Shown here: one piece after another, positions 54,552 to 64,000 of the stretch
Layout of the letters: every line of letters starts with the position of its first letter
Numbering within the stretch: the stretch's first letter is position 1
Origin: Moricandia arvensis
Lineage: Eukaryota; Streptophyta; Magnoliopsida; Brassicales; Brassicaceae
Length of the DNA stretch: 64,000 bases
Assembly (NCBI GenBank): GCA_905132765.1
Contig: CAJHQP010002248.1
Location: 26,531-90,530 of the forward strand
Reading direction: 5' to 3'
Notes under the pieces: generated by a model
The model's input: the letters and a program-made list of their open reading frames with translations, nothing else
What the model was told of the DNA's origin: nothing
The model's database searches: none
Program-made: the position numbers and the translations under genes

Positions 54552-56965
54552 ATGGCAATGGTCCGAGAGTCGAAAAATATTGTTTACCCAGTTAGAGATT
54601 TAAAGCCCCGTAAAGATACGTCACGTATTGAAGTTATGATTATTCGGTTGTGGAGAAACTACAACAAAGAATCAGGCAACACCATCGAAATTGTTTTCGT
54701 TGATAAAGAAGTAAGTTGTTTTCACACAACTTGACTGAGTCTTTGTTTTATTGTTTATTATTAATATCCGAATCTTTGTTTTGCTTAAGAAATAATATAA
54801 CATGTCCTACCGAAATTGTATAATCAGGCAATAAGAATTCATGCTTCCGTTGGTGAACAACTTATCAAAAAATATGGTGACAAGCTACATGAGGGAGATG
54901 CAATTGTCGTCCAGTTGTTCAAGGTCTACAATGCCATTGGTGAATATCGTACAATCTCCCATCCGTACAAAATTGGCTTCTATCCAACCACTTTTGTTGG
55001 AAAAGCTGCTGAGTTTCCGAGTGAAGTTCCTGAAAAGTATTTTGTGGGTTTTACCGATATTATGGAAGGAAATATCGATAGCAGCTGTTGGGTTTGTGAG
55101 AACTGATCTTACACATTTTAAAATTCTTTCAGATTTGTTAATTTTGTTCATCTTTTTATTTGTTGTGTTATGTAGATGTTATTGGCCAAATCGTTAACTT
55201 TGGTTCTTTAGAAAACAAAATGATAAAAGGAAAAGATAACATGAGGCTTTTGATAGAGTTACGTGACCAAAAATAAGCTTATTTATTTTATCATTTTTCT
55301 ATAATTTTCTATATAAACATGTTATCATATGTTTTGTGACTTAACGTAATCGTTATACAGTAATGTGAAGATGATGTGTACTCTGTGGGGTGGTTATGCT
55401 AAACAAGTACATGAGTACAGTATTGCTAACATGTCCACAATGATTATTTGTGTGATCAGGTTCTGTTCTATTAAGGAGTGGAAAGGTATGTGATCAGACA
55501 ATGATTAAACCATAATTATCATGGACATGTCATATAATAAAGTCTAATATTGTAGGTACTTACTCTATATCAAGCAGTTTTAATTCTACTCATATTTTGC
55601 TCAACCCAACGCTTGAACTGATTGATGAGTTCAAAGCTTGGTACGTCTCCATTATATTATGTTTCTGTATGTTAAACCTTTTAAATAAATTACATGCATA
55701 CTTAAATTGTATTTGTATTGTGTCTTAATTCATTTCTGCAGTCTGCCTGATGATTCACTTGCTATTACAAACAACGATAGTAGCCAGTGGTCTGTTGGTA
55801 CTGCTACATCTGTTCGGGCCAGGTTTTTTGTTCTTAATGAGAGGCTAACCATAAGAGAGATCATTGATAGTACTCTGGTAGAAACTGGAACTATCATGTT
55901 ATATCGTCATAGATTTATTCTTTAAATCCCATTTTTTCTTATTGAAACAAACATATTTTTGTTTGTAATAGGTTGGGAGTTTTGTCACTCTCGCTACTAC
56001 TGAAAGTATAGATCATGAACATGGTTGGACAATATCTAAGTTGCAAATACCACAATAAAAAGTTACGCCTACAACCGATGTTGATGCTGAAAACCGTCCC
56101 TTGTTCTTTTGCAATACATGTGATAAGGAACACATTGACGTCATTTCCAGGTATTAGTTTTTGAGTTTTACAAAATTTAGTATATTTATATAGTATGTTG
56201 ATTAACCGGTACAAGGGTTTTTCATTACCTAATTCTAAAAACGTGTTACCAGGTTCAAATTAATTGTCCATGTTAAAGACGATAGCGGTGAGGCAAACTT
56301 TCTTTTGTTTGATGCCAACGCTCAAGCAATTGTTCGACGTTCTGCCGCTGAACTCTATAATGAGGTATCTTTAGAAAATATGTTGTTCCTTCATTAACCC
56401 CGTAAATACAATTAGAAAAACCAAAAGTTTTGTGATTATAGAATGAAGATGAAGAAATACTGCCGGAAGCAGTTAGCGATCTTTTTGGCAAAACTCTCAA
56501 CCTATTACAAACAACAATATGTTTGTTTCAATAAGAAAAATGGGATTTAAAGAATAAATCTATGACGATATAACATGATAGTTCCAGTTTCTACCAGAGT
56601 ACTATCAATGATCTCTCTTATGGTTAGCCTCTCATTAAGAACAAAAAACCTGGCCCGAACAGATGTTTGAATTGCTACTGCTGACCGTTAAATGATTGAG
56701 GAATTTGCTGCTTTGCCTAATAAACCGGTATTGCAATCAACCTAGTCTCTTAATTTTTGTTTCTTACATTTGCATAATTTTTATTAGACCTTGTACCTTG
56801 CAGGTCCTAATGTTGCAGTCGTCAGATGATATTTCCTCTGGTTCAGTTGGAGTTTCTGGAACTCCTTTGTCTAAAAGAAAAAGCAAATACGGTGAAGAGA
56901 GTAGCTCTGAGGATCAACACTCCGTCAACAAGCACCTTTCTCAAAAGAAAGTCAAGGGCGAGTAA
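54552..56965 (+). pseudogene. RPA1-like (replication protein A large subunit) gene carried by the Helitron
   Basis: Exon-like blocks: 54552-54710 (VYPVRDLKPRKDTSRIEVMI), 54828-55103 (IRIHASVGEQLIKKYGDKL and FPSEVPEKYFVGFTDIME), about 55176-55276 (VIGQIVNFGSLENKMIKG), about 55362-55490, about 55560-55640 (LLNPTLELIDEFKA), 55740-55890, about 55972-56150 (ENRPLFFCNTCDKEHIDVIS), 56253-56365 (FKLIVHVKDDSGEANFLLFD) and a tail to 56965 (SKRKSKYGEESSSEDQHSVN). These follow the OB-fold order of plant RPA70-like proteins, including the Cys-rich C-terminal domain. Several blocks have stops or lost junctions and an inverted duplication interrupts the 3' part, so I treat it as non-functional. Plant Helitrons are known to carry such RPA genes. 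Confidence 0.8.
55806..56666. repeat. 168-bp near-perfect inverted duplication inside the Helitron RPA gene
   Basis: 55806-55974 (an RPA exon end plus intron) reappears in reverse orientation at 56499-56666. The copies differ by one T in a T-run and about one substitution. The 525 bases between them hold the next RPA exons in normal orientation. The reversed copy stands where the sequence after DLFGKTL should continue. Confidence 0.92.
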
Positions 56966-57049
56966 TATGTCGGAAGTTAATGGTTGCTTTTTAGTATTAA
57001 GACGTTTTTTGTATTTGAAATTTGTCTCAATGAATCTTGAGAGTTGGTT

Positions 57050-57396
57050 TTTTCTTGGTTTATGTTATGACCTTATGGTTTCCTGGAGATAAGGTCTGGA
57101 TTCCTAGAATGTTTATCACACCACCTGACACAAAGTTTCCCTTCAGAATGCGTCGAAGACAGTTTCCTATTACATTGGCTTTCGCGATGACCATCAACAA
57201 AAATCAAAGTCAAACACTAGAAAGCGTTGGTTTGTTTCTGCCTAGGCCAGTGTTCTCTCATGGTCAGCTCTACGTTGCACTTTCAAGAGTTAAATCGAGA
57301 TCGGAATTAAAAATCCTAATAACTGGTAAAGAAAGGAAGCCGGAGACGAAAACTTTGAATGTTGTCTACAAACAAGTTTTTCAGAATATTCCGTAA
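57050..57396 (+). pseudogene. C-terminal fragment of Helitron helicase
   Basis: An open segment GDKVWIPRMFITPPDTKFPF, FAMTINKNQSQTLESVGLFL and HGQLYVALSRVKSR matches the last motifs (V and VI) of PIF1-type Helitron helicases. Active copies usually read TINKSQGQTL; here it is TINKNQSQTL, so the glutamine-glycine part of motif V is changed. Upstream helicase motifs and the Rep domain are absent. It ends at TAA 57394-57396. Confidence 0.85.
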
Positions 57397-57740
57397 CCAA
57401 GGGTACTTAATTGTACCTTTACTTTTTTCCAATAAATTAAGGAAAATATAGAAATTGTTACAATTATTTATCTTTTCAATTTCTCAGATGGTAGTGATGA
57501 GTATTAAAATTAAATCTTAAACACACATATTAGGATTTTTAATGATGTTGCAATTATACATACACACAATATGTTACACCCTGATACTGAAGATACTTTG
57601 TTCCATCACGTCCATGTAAAATATAGAGTACCAGCATTTGCATGTGTCGTTGCTTTACCCCAAACACGGTGGTCTTATGATATAAAATATGTGCTTACCA
57701 AAACCCAACCACTATTAAGCCCATAACTGAATTTGTTCAT
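57397..57740 (+). other. Helitron 3' non-coding region
   Basis: Non-coding sequence between the helicase fragment and the terminal hairpin. Nothing else was recognised. Confidence 0.55.
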
Positions 57741-57770
57741 GTCCGCACAGGGTGCGGACCGGTCACCTAG
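57741..57770 (+). terminator. Helitron 3' terminal hairpin and CTAG end
   Basis: 8-bp GC-rich stem with AGG loop, then CGGTCACCTAG. In Helitron transposition this structure signals the end of rolling-circle strand transfer; it is not a transcription terminator of a gene. Confidence 0.85.
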
Positions 57771-60700
57771 TTATCTATAAAGATTGGTCCATAAAAAATA
57801 TACAATGACATAAAAAAATATACAATGTAGATATACAATATATTAGTCATTCTATAATTCTTGTGTTTCTTACCTAATCGAATATCAATTTATGTACTGT
57901 AAGGAGTTAATACATTTAGTGAGTGTTATTGGTTCATGTATTTTAATAGATTTGGAAATCTAAATTAAATCAAGTATTAGTGGTTCTATAATTTTAAAAT
58001 TTATATTGAAATTATGTGTTATTAGTTCCATGATTTATAAAATTAAATTTAAATTCAGAGGTTATTCAATCATCTAGATTCACTAATAGATTTGATTTCA
58101 TAATAGATTTGAATGGATTTGTATGGATTTCTTTGTTAAAAATACAGACTCAAATTCGAAGAAAAACCTCAGGATTTGTAAATATTAACTAAAATTTATA
58201 TGTTAGCTTTGAAAATCAATATATTTTACATTTATTTAAAAATACTATATGAATTTCTAAATACATTAAAATGCATAAACCAATAATACTTTCTTAATAT
58301 ATACTAAGCTACCCCTCCACTTGTTATATGATCCAAATAATAATTCTCTAGAGAATATAATGATTCGTCTAATGTTTTTCCAAATTAATTGTAAGACTGA
58401 CATGTAAGCACTTAAGAGATATAAGGTGTCGACTTTAAAATGTAATTAATACAAAATAGAGGATTAAATGATCCTCAAATAATATATACTAAGTTAGGAT
58501 AGGATTCACCTTATGCGGGATAAACATTTTATATACAAATTATATTTATGTATTGTTATTAATCTTATGTTTTCTACATATTATGAAATAATAAAATAAT
58601 AAATATATATTGAATAACTGAAAAAATTGATAACTGTTACGTACATAATTAAATTAGCACACACTTATAAATCCAATGATCACTCTAGTTTTTTAACGAT
58701 TGTTTTATGGTAAACAAATTAAAATAATTAGTTTTATCTATTGTAAATTATATATATTTACATTTAAATGATATTAATATAGATATATAATATATTTTGA
58801 TATGACTTTCTATTAAATGAAGTTCCCGATTATAGTTTTATGATTATCAGCATCTTTTTATAATAATATTTTAAACCATTGATAAACATTTTTAGTGTGA
58901 GATGTTTAATAATTTTAGTAATTTATAATTATTTTTAAAAATCATGCAAATTTTAAAGTTAAGATATTAAGTTCTCAATATTTGTTCAATGCAAATATCA
59001 AAATATAAACATGTATTTTTATATGGTATATAGTTAATGATATAATATAGATAGATAGACCTACAAAAACATTTGTCCCTAAAATAGCATTTAAGGAGAA
59101 AAATAACCAAAAAGACTTTATTAAAGAATGTAAATGCACATTTATAACTCTTGGATTAACTAATTTAAACTTAGGTTTATAGTAATGGGGTGAAGTTTAA
59201 AATTAAAAAAAATTAAAATTTTTAAAATAAAAAGGTCTATCTTGGTTAATTTTTTTCTTAAGGTCTATTTTTATGACAAAAACTTCAAAAAGATCTATTT
59301 GAGAGATTTACCCTATAATATATATATATATATATTAATATAAAAGTCTATTTAATAAAAACTTCTTACTCATATGGTTTTATAATCATTTGTATCTTTA
59401 TTATAAAAAAAATTCAAACCATGATCACAAAAATTTATGTGACACTTTTAACTGTTTAGTAATTTATACTCGTTTAAAAAAATTCAAAATACAATATATA
59501 CGAAAAATCTAAATTTTTGTATGGTTAATGTAATTGTGTAATTTATTTTAATAACAAATAAACAAAAATGATATATGGTATACAAATTGATAGCAAATCT
59601 TATTATTGGAAATCATTAATTGTCTTATATGTGTTAATCAAATTAGGTAATTTAGTAGATTTTATTTAAGGAAATAATGGAAAATAACTAATAAGGATTT
59701 TATGGTTAGTTTAATGAAAACTATAGTTTATATTTAGATAGATCAACTAATTTTTCTAAGAACTCTCAATAATCATTCTCCTAATGACACATGTTATACT
59801 TTAGAAGTTGTAATACTTTACTTTTAATATATAAGGGATGTGATATCTATTTTATAAATTTGTATAAATATTAAATTTTTGTATGATTTCTAGTATTTTG
59901 TATTTTTAAAAATATAATTTATTTATTTATATTATTAGTTTTACGAATTCGGATCTGGATCCAAATATATGTAAATATTAAAATATGTAGACGGATATCC
60001 GATAACCACAGATCCATATATGAATACTAACATCAGAAATCTGGAAACCCAAATCCGTCCCACCACTATCCATTAGTTAGTGATTTTTGTAAAATAACTA
60101 TTTTGTATGTATTTTAAAATTTTGGTTTTATGAAAATTAAAATAATAATAGAATGAAAATATAAAATTTATGAAAGAATTTTAAAATAGTGATTTATAAA
60201 ATGAAATATAAGAAAAATCTAATAGGTTATAAAAACAATCATAAGATAAACATTTTATTTGAAAAGTCAAATATATAAAAAAATAGAACATTCTTTTGTA
60301 AATTACCTTCAAATTGTATCATAAATTTTGCTTTAAAAATAAACTGTATTCAAAATCATTTAATTACCATTTTTTATTTTCAAAATATATACTGTAATTT
60401 TATTATAAACAAATCTAAGATTATACCCTTTTATTTAGCGGACACGTCTATGAAGTAAACAAGCATAAGGAATTCAACTCTGTAAGAATCCATTTATTTT
60501 TACATGATGATAAATGGGTTAGGGGCCAATAATTTTATATGCAGCATGTCTAGGCATGTAGACTTTAAGCATATATTAACATATCTAAACCAACACATGT
60601 ACTGTAAGTAGTCTAACAAGGGCAATTGGTACATGTGTTGAACTTCACGATCAACCATTTAGAATATCTTCATTGTCTGAAAAATAAGGAGTTTCTTGGC

Positions 60701-61021
60701 TATTAAATAATGAAATATACAGATAAAATAGGGGAGATAGAAGAAATGTGGGGTAACAACTCAAAATGTCTTCAAAATGTCTTGTGCCCTCTTAAAACAA
60801 TTCTCACTATCCCCTCTCTATTTTCACTACCATTTTATCTCTGCATTCCTCAATTTAATCTTCTCTTATACTTCCTTACATTTAATTTTCAGTTAAGTAA
60901 ACTAACCTCCACCATAAATATCCAACCATCCGATCACAGACAAGCTTACCCAATTAAGTTACTCAACCCACTCTCTTTCTTCTTCCCCAAACTCTCGTCC
61001 CTTTTGTTTTTTATCCTCCAA
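57771..61021. other. Long AT-rich intergenic stretch
   Basis: No gene is supported. At about 59048-59325 lies a second copy of the dispersed repeat at 32308-32604. At about 59800-59842 the minus strand reads TATCCCTTATATATTAAAAG, resembling a Helitron 5' end and suggesting a decayed Helitron on the minus strand to the left. A 104-codon frame at 60710-61024 is Leu/Pro/Ser-rich without homology and is not counted as a gene. Inverted phrases ACACATGTAC/GTACATGTGT lie around 60593 and 60632. Confidence 0.45.
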
Positions 61022-63052
61022 TGACGAAAGTTAAAACTCAAAAAGAAGGTATTTCTTGTTCTTTTTGATATTTTTTATGAATATCAATAAAATGAAGTTT
61101 CTATCATGGATAAAAAATGTAAGATTTGATGTAAATTTTGAAATTTTAAAAACATTTTTAAATAATTGTATTTTTGGGTTTCAAGTTCATTTTATGATTG
61201 TTTTTGATGAATTGTTTTTTTTTGTAAAATATCATTAAAATGAAGTTTATATCATGGATATGTAAACCATGTAAGATTAGATAAAATTCATAGAGACTGA
61301 ATTTTTTTTTGAAAACTATATTTAGGTTTAAACTTTGTTGAACAAAAAAAGAAATTTAAACTTTGTTTATAGAGGACTCCGTAAGTGTATAGTATAGTAA
61401 GATTTTTAAATGGTTGTAAATATGATAGTAGTCATATAATCAGAAAATGTCGTCGTAAAAAGTAGATTATTTCTTAAAATGAAAATGTCTAGGTACTACT
61501 AAGGCAACTATATTACTATGGCCAAGTAGTTTTACTAGTATTACTGGTATTACTATATTGTATAGTAGTAGTAAAATGAATTAGTATTAGTAATAGAAGG
61601 ATGAATGATGTGAGAATTAATTTTTATTTTTTAATAATAATTCTAATGATAATACTATTATATTTTAGGAAAAATGTAAAATCCGTATTGCACAATAATT
61701 TGTTTTGATGGGGGATATTATATGAAGGATGAGTCTAAAATAAAATGGATCTCGGGAGATGTTGAAGGAGAAGCTGAAATTCACACGGTTCAGTTGAAGA
61801 AATTAGTGGAGGAGGTCATTTACTCTAGTTTGGTTGAGCATACTCGCAGAAAGATAAAGGTAGATGAGTCTAAGGTGGAAGTGAAGATTAGTTACTTTCT
61901 AATGGTATTGTATTCGTACAAGCCATCTTATATCTAGAATGATGGAGAAGTTTTTGGTTATCTAGGGCAAGTAAATCATGAGAAGTGTAGAAGTGTTTTA
62001 CATGTGGAGTAATGAAGAAGTGCAACTTTCATAAGAGGATGTCTATGTATATGTCTGTTTATCTGATAGAGAGACTAATGATATAGAGACTGGTGATGAA
62101 AATGATACTGAGAATGATGCAACTGATAATGAAGGTACTGGTAGTGTGCACACTTTCACGAAGACATTGAGATGCATGATAGTGTTTATCAGCCACGGGA
62201 TGATGGTCCGAATTTGGTTGAGGTCAGGAATTTAGAACCACGAAGGTAGCAAAAGTTCATATTCAGACGGCTTCACATCAAAAATATTTTGAGATATTAA
62301 AAGATTTGTGATCAAATGTCAAGGAGCCAAAGAAGGCTGCACGTGGTTTGTGCGAGTTGCAAAATTAAAGAATTCAGATCTTTGGACGGTTAGAAGTTAC
62401 ATCAAGCATCATACATGTTTAATTGTAACTAAAAGAACATTGCCTGATAGAGAGGCTACTGATAGAGAGGCTACTAATATAGAGACTGGTGATGAAGATG
62501 GTACTGAGAATGATGCGAGTGATAATGAAGGTACTGGTGGAGTGTTTATTTTTAACGATGACATTGAGATGCATGAGAATGTCACCAAAAGAGATGAGCA
62601 TGTGTTTGAAGATACATAAGTAAAACCACCAGTTGTCTATCAGCCATGGGATGATGGTATGTATTTTGTTTTAGGTCAAGAATTTAGAACCAAGGAGGCA
62701 ACAAATTTTCATATTCAGATAGCTTCACATCAGAAATGTTTTGAGTTTAATATAATTAAGTCGCATACTAAGAGATTTGTGATTAAATCCCGAGGAGCCA
62801 AAGAAGGCTGCAAGTGGTTTGTGCGAGTTGCGAAGTTAGAGAATTCAGATCTTTGGACGGTTAGAAGTTACATCAAGTAGTATACATGTTCTGTTGTAAC
62901 TACAAGAACACTGCATAATAGAAGGAAAGGCATACCACAATTCTTTGCATCTGTTTTGACTCAAGATTATCCTGATACATTTGACACACCAGTTCTCAGA
63001 GTTTTGATCGATTTAGTTTATCGCAGGTTACCAAAAAAAGCTATATGTTACG
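61022..63052 (+). pseudogene. MULE transposase N-terminal remnant, internally duplicated
   Basis: Fragments in order: a short ATG exon (61022, MTKVKTQKE) with a donor; 61722-61937 (KIKWISGDVEGEAEIHTVQL and DESKVEVKISYF), the N-terminal region of plant MuDR-type transposases; 62308-62619 (GAKEGCTWFVRVAKLKNSDL, WTVRSYIKHHTC); and 62659-62880 (GQEFRTKEATNFHIQIASHQ, GAKEGCKWFVRVAKLENSDL). The Gly-Ala-Lys-Glu-Gly-Cys pattern with the later His-x-Cys identifies the MuDR DNA-binding domain (PF03108 type), present twice. After 62880 the frame reads IPQFFASVLTQDYPDTFDTP, the usual continuation, and then breaks off. The DDE core is absent. Confidence 0.8.
62066..62920. repeat. Imperfect tandem duplication within the MULE remnant
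   Basis: The order GAGACTGGTGATGAAAATG, TATCAGCCACGGGATGATGG, then the GAKEGC region appears at about 62066-62450. It appears again with GAGACTGGTGATGAAGATGG and TATCAGCCATGGGATGATGG at about 62446-62920. The first copy lacks about 130 bases present in the second. Confidence 0.8.
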
Positions 63053-64000
63053 TCATTTATATTATTAAAATTGAAGTACATTTGGAGAATGTTTGGAAAC
63101 ACGAATAATAGCAATATAAATGAGAATTTTTTGGAAATATGGATAGCAATATAATAAGAAGTATAATATCCTTCTAGTAATTTTATTAGTTATATTACCT
63201 TAAAAATATATCACATAATTAATTATATTTACCTTACAATACATCAAATCATTAATTATATTACCACAAAATTAATAGTGCAGATTTTTATCTATTAGTT
63301 AATCAACATTAACTTTGTGCAACTTATAAAAATCAAAAAAGTAAAATAACCAGGTTTTGCATATGGTTAAAGGTTCTGTTTAATTTTTTTTTATTAAAAA
63401 GTTTTTTTATCTTAGTTCAAATCGGTGAAAAGTACATAGCCAAACACATAATTCAAAGGCATAGTTTATCTGAACAAAATAATAACTTAAATTAAAGTAA
63501 CTAAAACGTATTACATTTATTGTCACTTAATGTTTCACTCCGTATAAATATTTTACTAAATAAAAAATTCCTTCTATTTCTCTTATTTTAGCCAAACATA
63601 TATAAAGATTTTTTTTTAAATTTATTTACAGAATCAATTAGATATGGACATTCGGGTACTTATTCAGGTACAAGTTGTTTTTCGGGATCAATTGTTTTTG
63701 GATTTTGAAATTAGACCCCGCTTGGATATTATAAATTTATGTGTGGAGTTCGAGTTATGTCATCTCAGGTCTGAATGATTTTATTCTGATGTGAAAGAAC
63801 ATAAAAATATATAAATAATCAATGTATCTGAAACGGGTTTGGATATTTGTATCAAAAATAATCTTATTATCCGATTCAGTCCGAATCTTTTAATTATATG
63901 GTGATACATCTAAAATATATAACACTAATCATGAAAAACAAATCAATGTATAAAAATATAAAAATCAATATCCGCGGCTGAAGTACGGATCAAACTCTAG
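63053..64000 (+). mobile_element. Probable small Helitron ending at the window edge
   Basis: The start TCATTTATATTATTAAAATTG with GAAGTACATTTGGAGAATG resembles Helitron 5' ends. The window's final bases are ATCCGCGGCTGAAGTACGGATCAAACTCTAG-like: an ATCCG/CGGAT stem followed by CTAG at 63997-64000. It is non-coding and AT-rich. The expected T after CTAG lies outside, and the base before the start is G, not A, so this is tentative. Confidence 0.5.

Larger units (their letters stand above)
53958..57770 (+). mobile_element. Helitron with RPA-like gene and truncated helicase
   Basis: The 3' end is an 8-bp stem GTCCGCAC/GTGCGGAC (57741-57748 and 57752-57759) followed by CGGTCACCTAG and a T at 57771. 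This is the Helitron hairpin plus CTRR terminus with the expected 3' flank. The 5' end is placed at TCCCTCTATATATTAAAAG preceded by A (53957). Together these give insertion between A and T. Inside, on the same strand, are a replication-protein-A-like gene (54552-56965) and the last part of a Helitron PIF1-type helicase (57070-57396). The Rep endonuclease and most of the helicase are missing, so the copy is non-autonomous. Confidence 0.88.

Noticed and set aside
59800..59842. Minus-strand Helitron with 5' end here
   Set aside because: Only the start-like sequence is visible; no hairpin-CTRR end could be paired with it, so it is mentioned but not annotated as an element.
60710..61024. 104-codon open frame in AT-rich sequence
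   Set aside because: No recognisable domain, no splice context and composition typical of random AT/CT-rich DNA.

Overview
This 64 kb window is plant nuclear DNA, almost certainly from a member of the Brassicaceae other than Arabidopsis thaliana. The evidence is a short run of intron-containing plant genes in an order that, from memory, matches Arabidopsis chromosome 2 around At2g20920-At2g20980. This gene run is set in AT-rich sequence full of plant transposons. No bacterial, viral or organellar genes were seen.

Layout. (1) 1-23436 is a nest of LTR retrotransposons. A plus-strand element (A) is interrupted in its gag by a minus-strand element (D, 1-5451, running off the left edge). It is interrupted again in its 3' non-coding part by a complete minus-strand element (B, 7729-15343, target duplication CCAGT). 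A's 3' LTR (16672-17435) doubles as the 5' LTR of a related element C (to 23436), which carries two solo LTRs of other families (18517-19709 and 20951-22351). A-D belong to one family with a tRNA-Asp primer site. They encode gag, an aspartic protease and a third conserved reading frame, but no reverse transcriptase, RNase H or integrase that I can see. (2) 23437-25600 holds a PIF/Harbinger MITE and Helitron-related repeats. (3) 25645-38641 is the gene island: a CPP1-like (DUF3353) plastid protein, a DUF1279 protein (-), two tandem PEARLI-4 genes, and MCM10 (-). I derived splice structures for the genes with introns; they give open frames of 284, 536, 674 and 397 residues, and the DUF1279 gene is a single exon of 127 residues. 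(4) 38961-49162 holds a MITE, a decayed copia element (39440-45571, target duplication ATTGT), a poly-A retroposon containing a hAT MITE, a 1.4 kb fold-back Mutator-type element and a smaller Mutator-type MITE. (5) 49595-53624 is a complete PIF/Harbinger transposon with both of its genes, inactivated by point changes. (6) 53958-57770 is a Helitron with a replication-protein-A-like gene and the C-terminal end of its helicase. (7) 57771-64000 is AT-rich sequence with a MULE transposase remnant and what looks like a small Helitron ending on the last base.

The cellular genes do not form a pathway. MCM10 acts in DNA replication initiation, the CPP1-like and DUF1279 proteins are organelle membrane proteins, and the PEARLI-4 proteins are coiled-coil proteins of unclear function. 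The most distinctive content is the RT-less gag-protease retroelement family, with its dispersed TCGATCGA/Ser-Ile-Asp motif, and several perfect or near-perfect fold-back rearrangements inside transposons. I found no system that I would call clearly new. Element boundaries rest on target duplications read directly from the sequence; family names rest on motif recognition without database searches.
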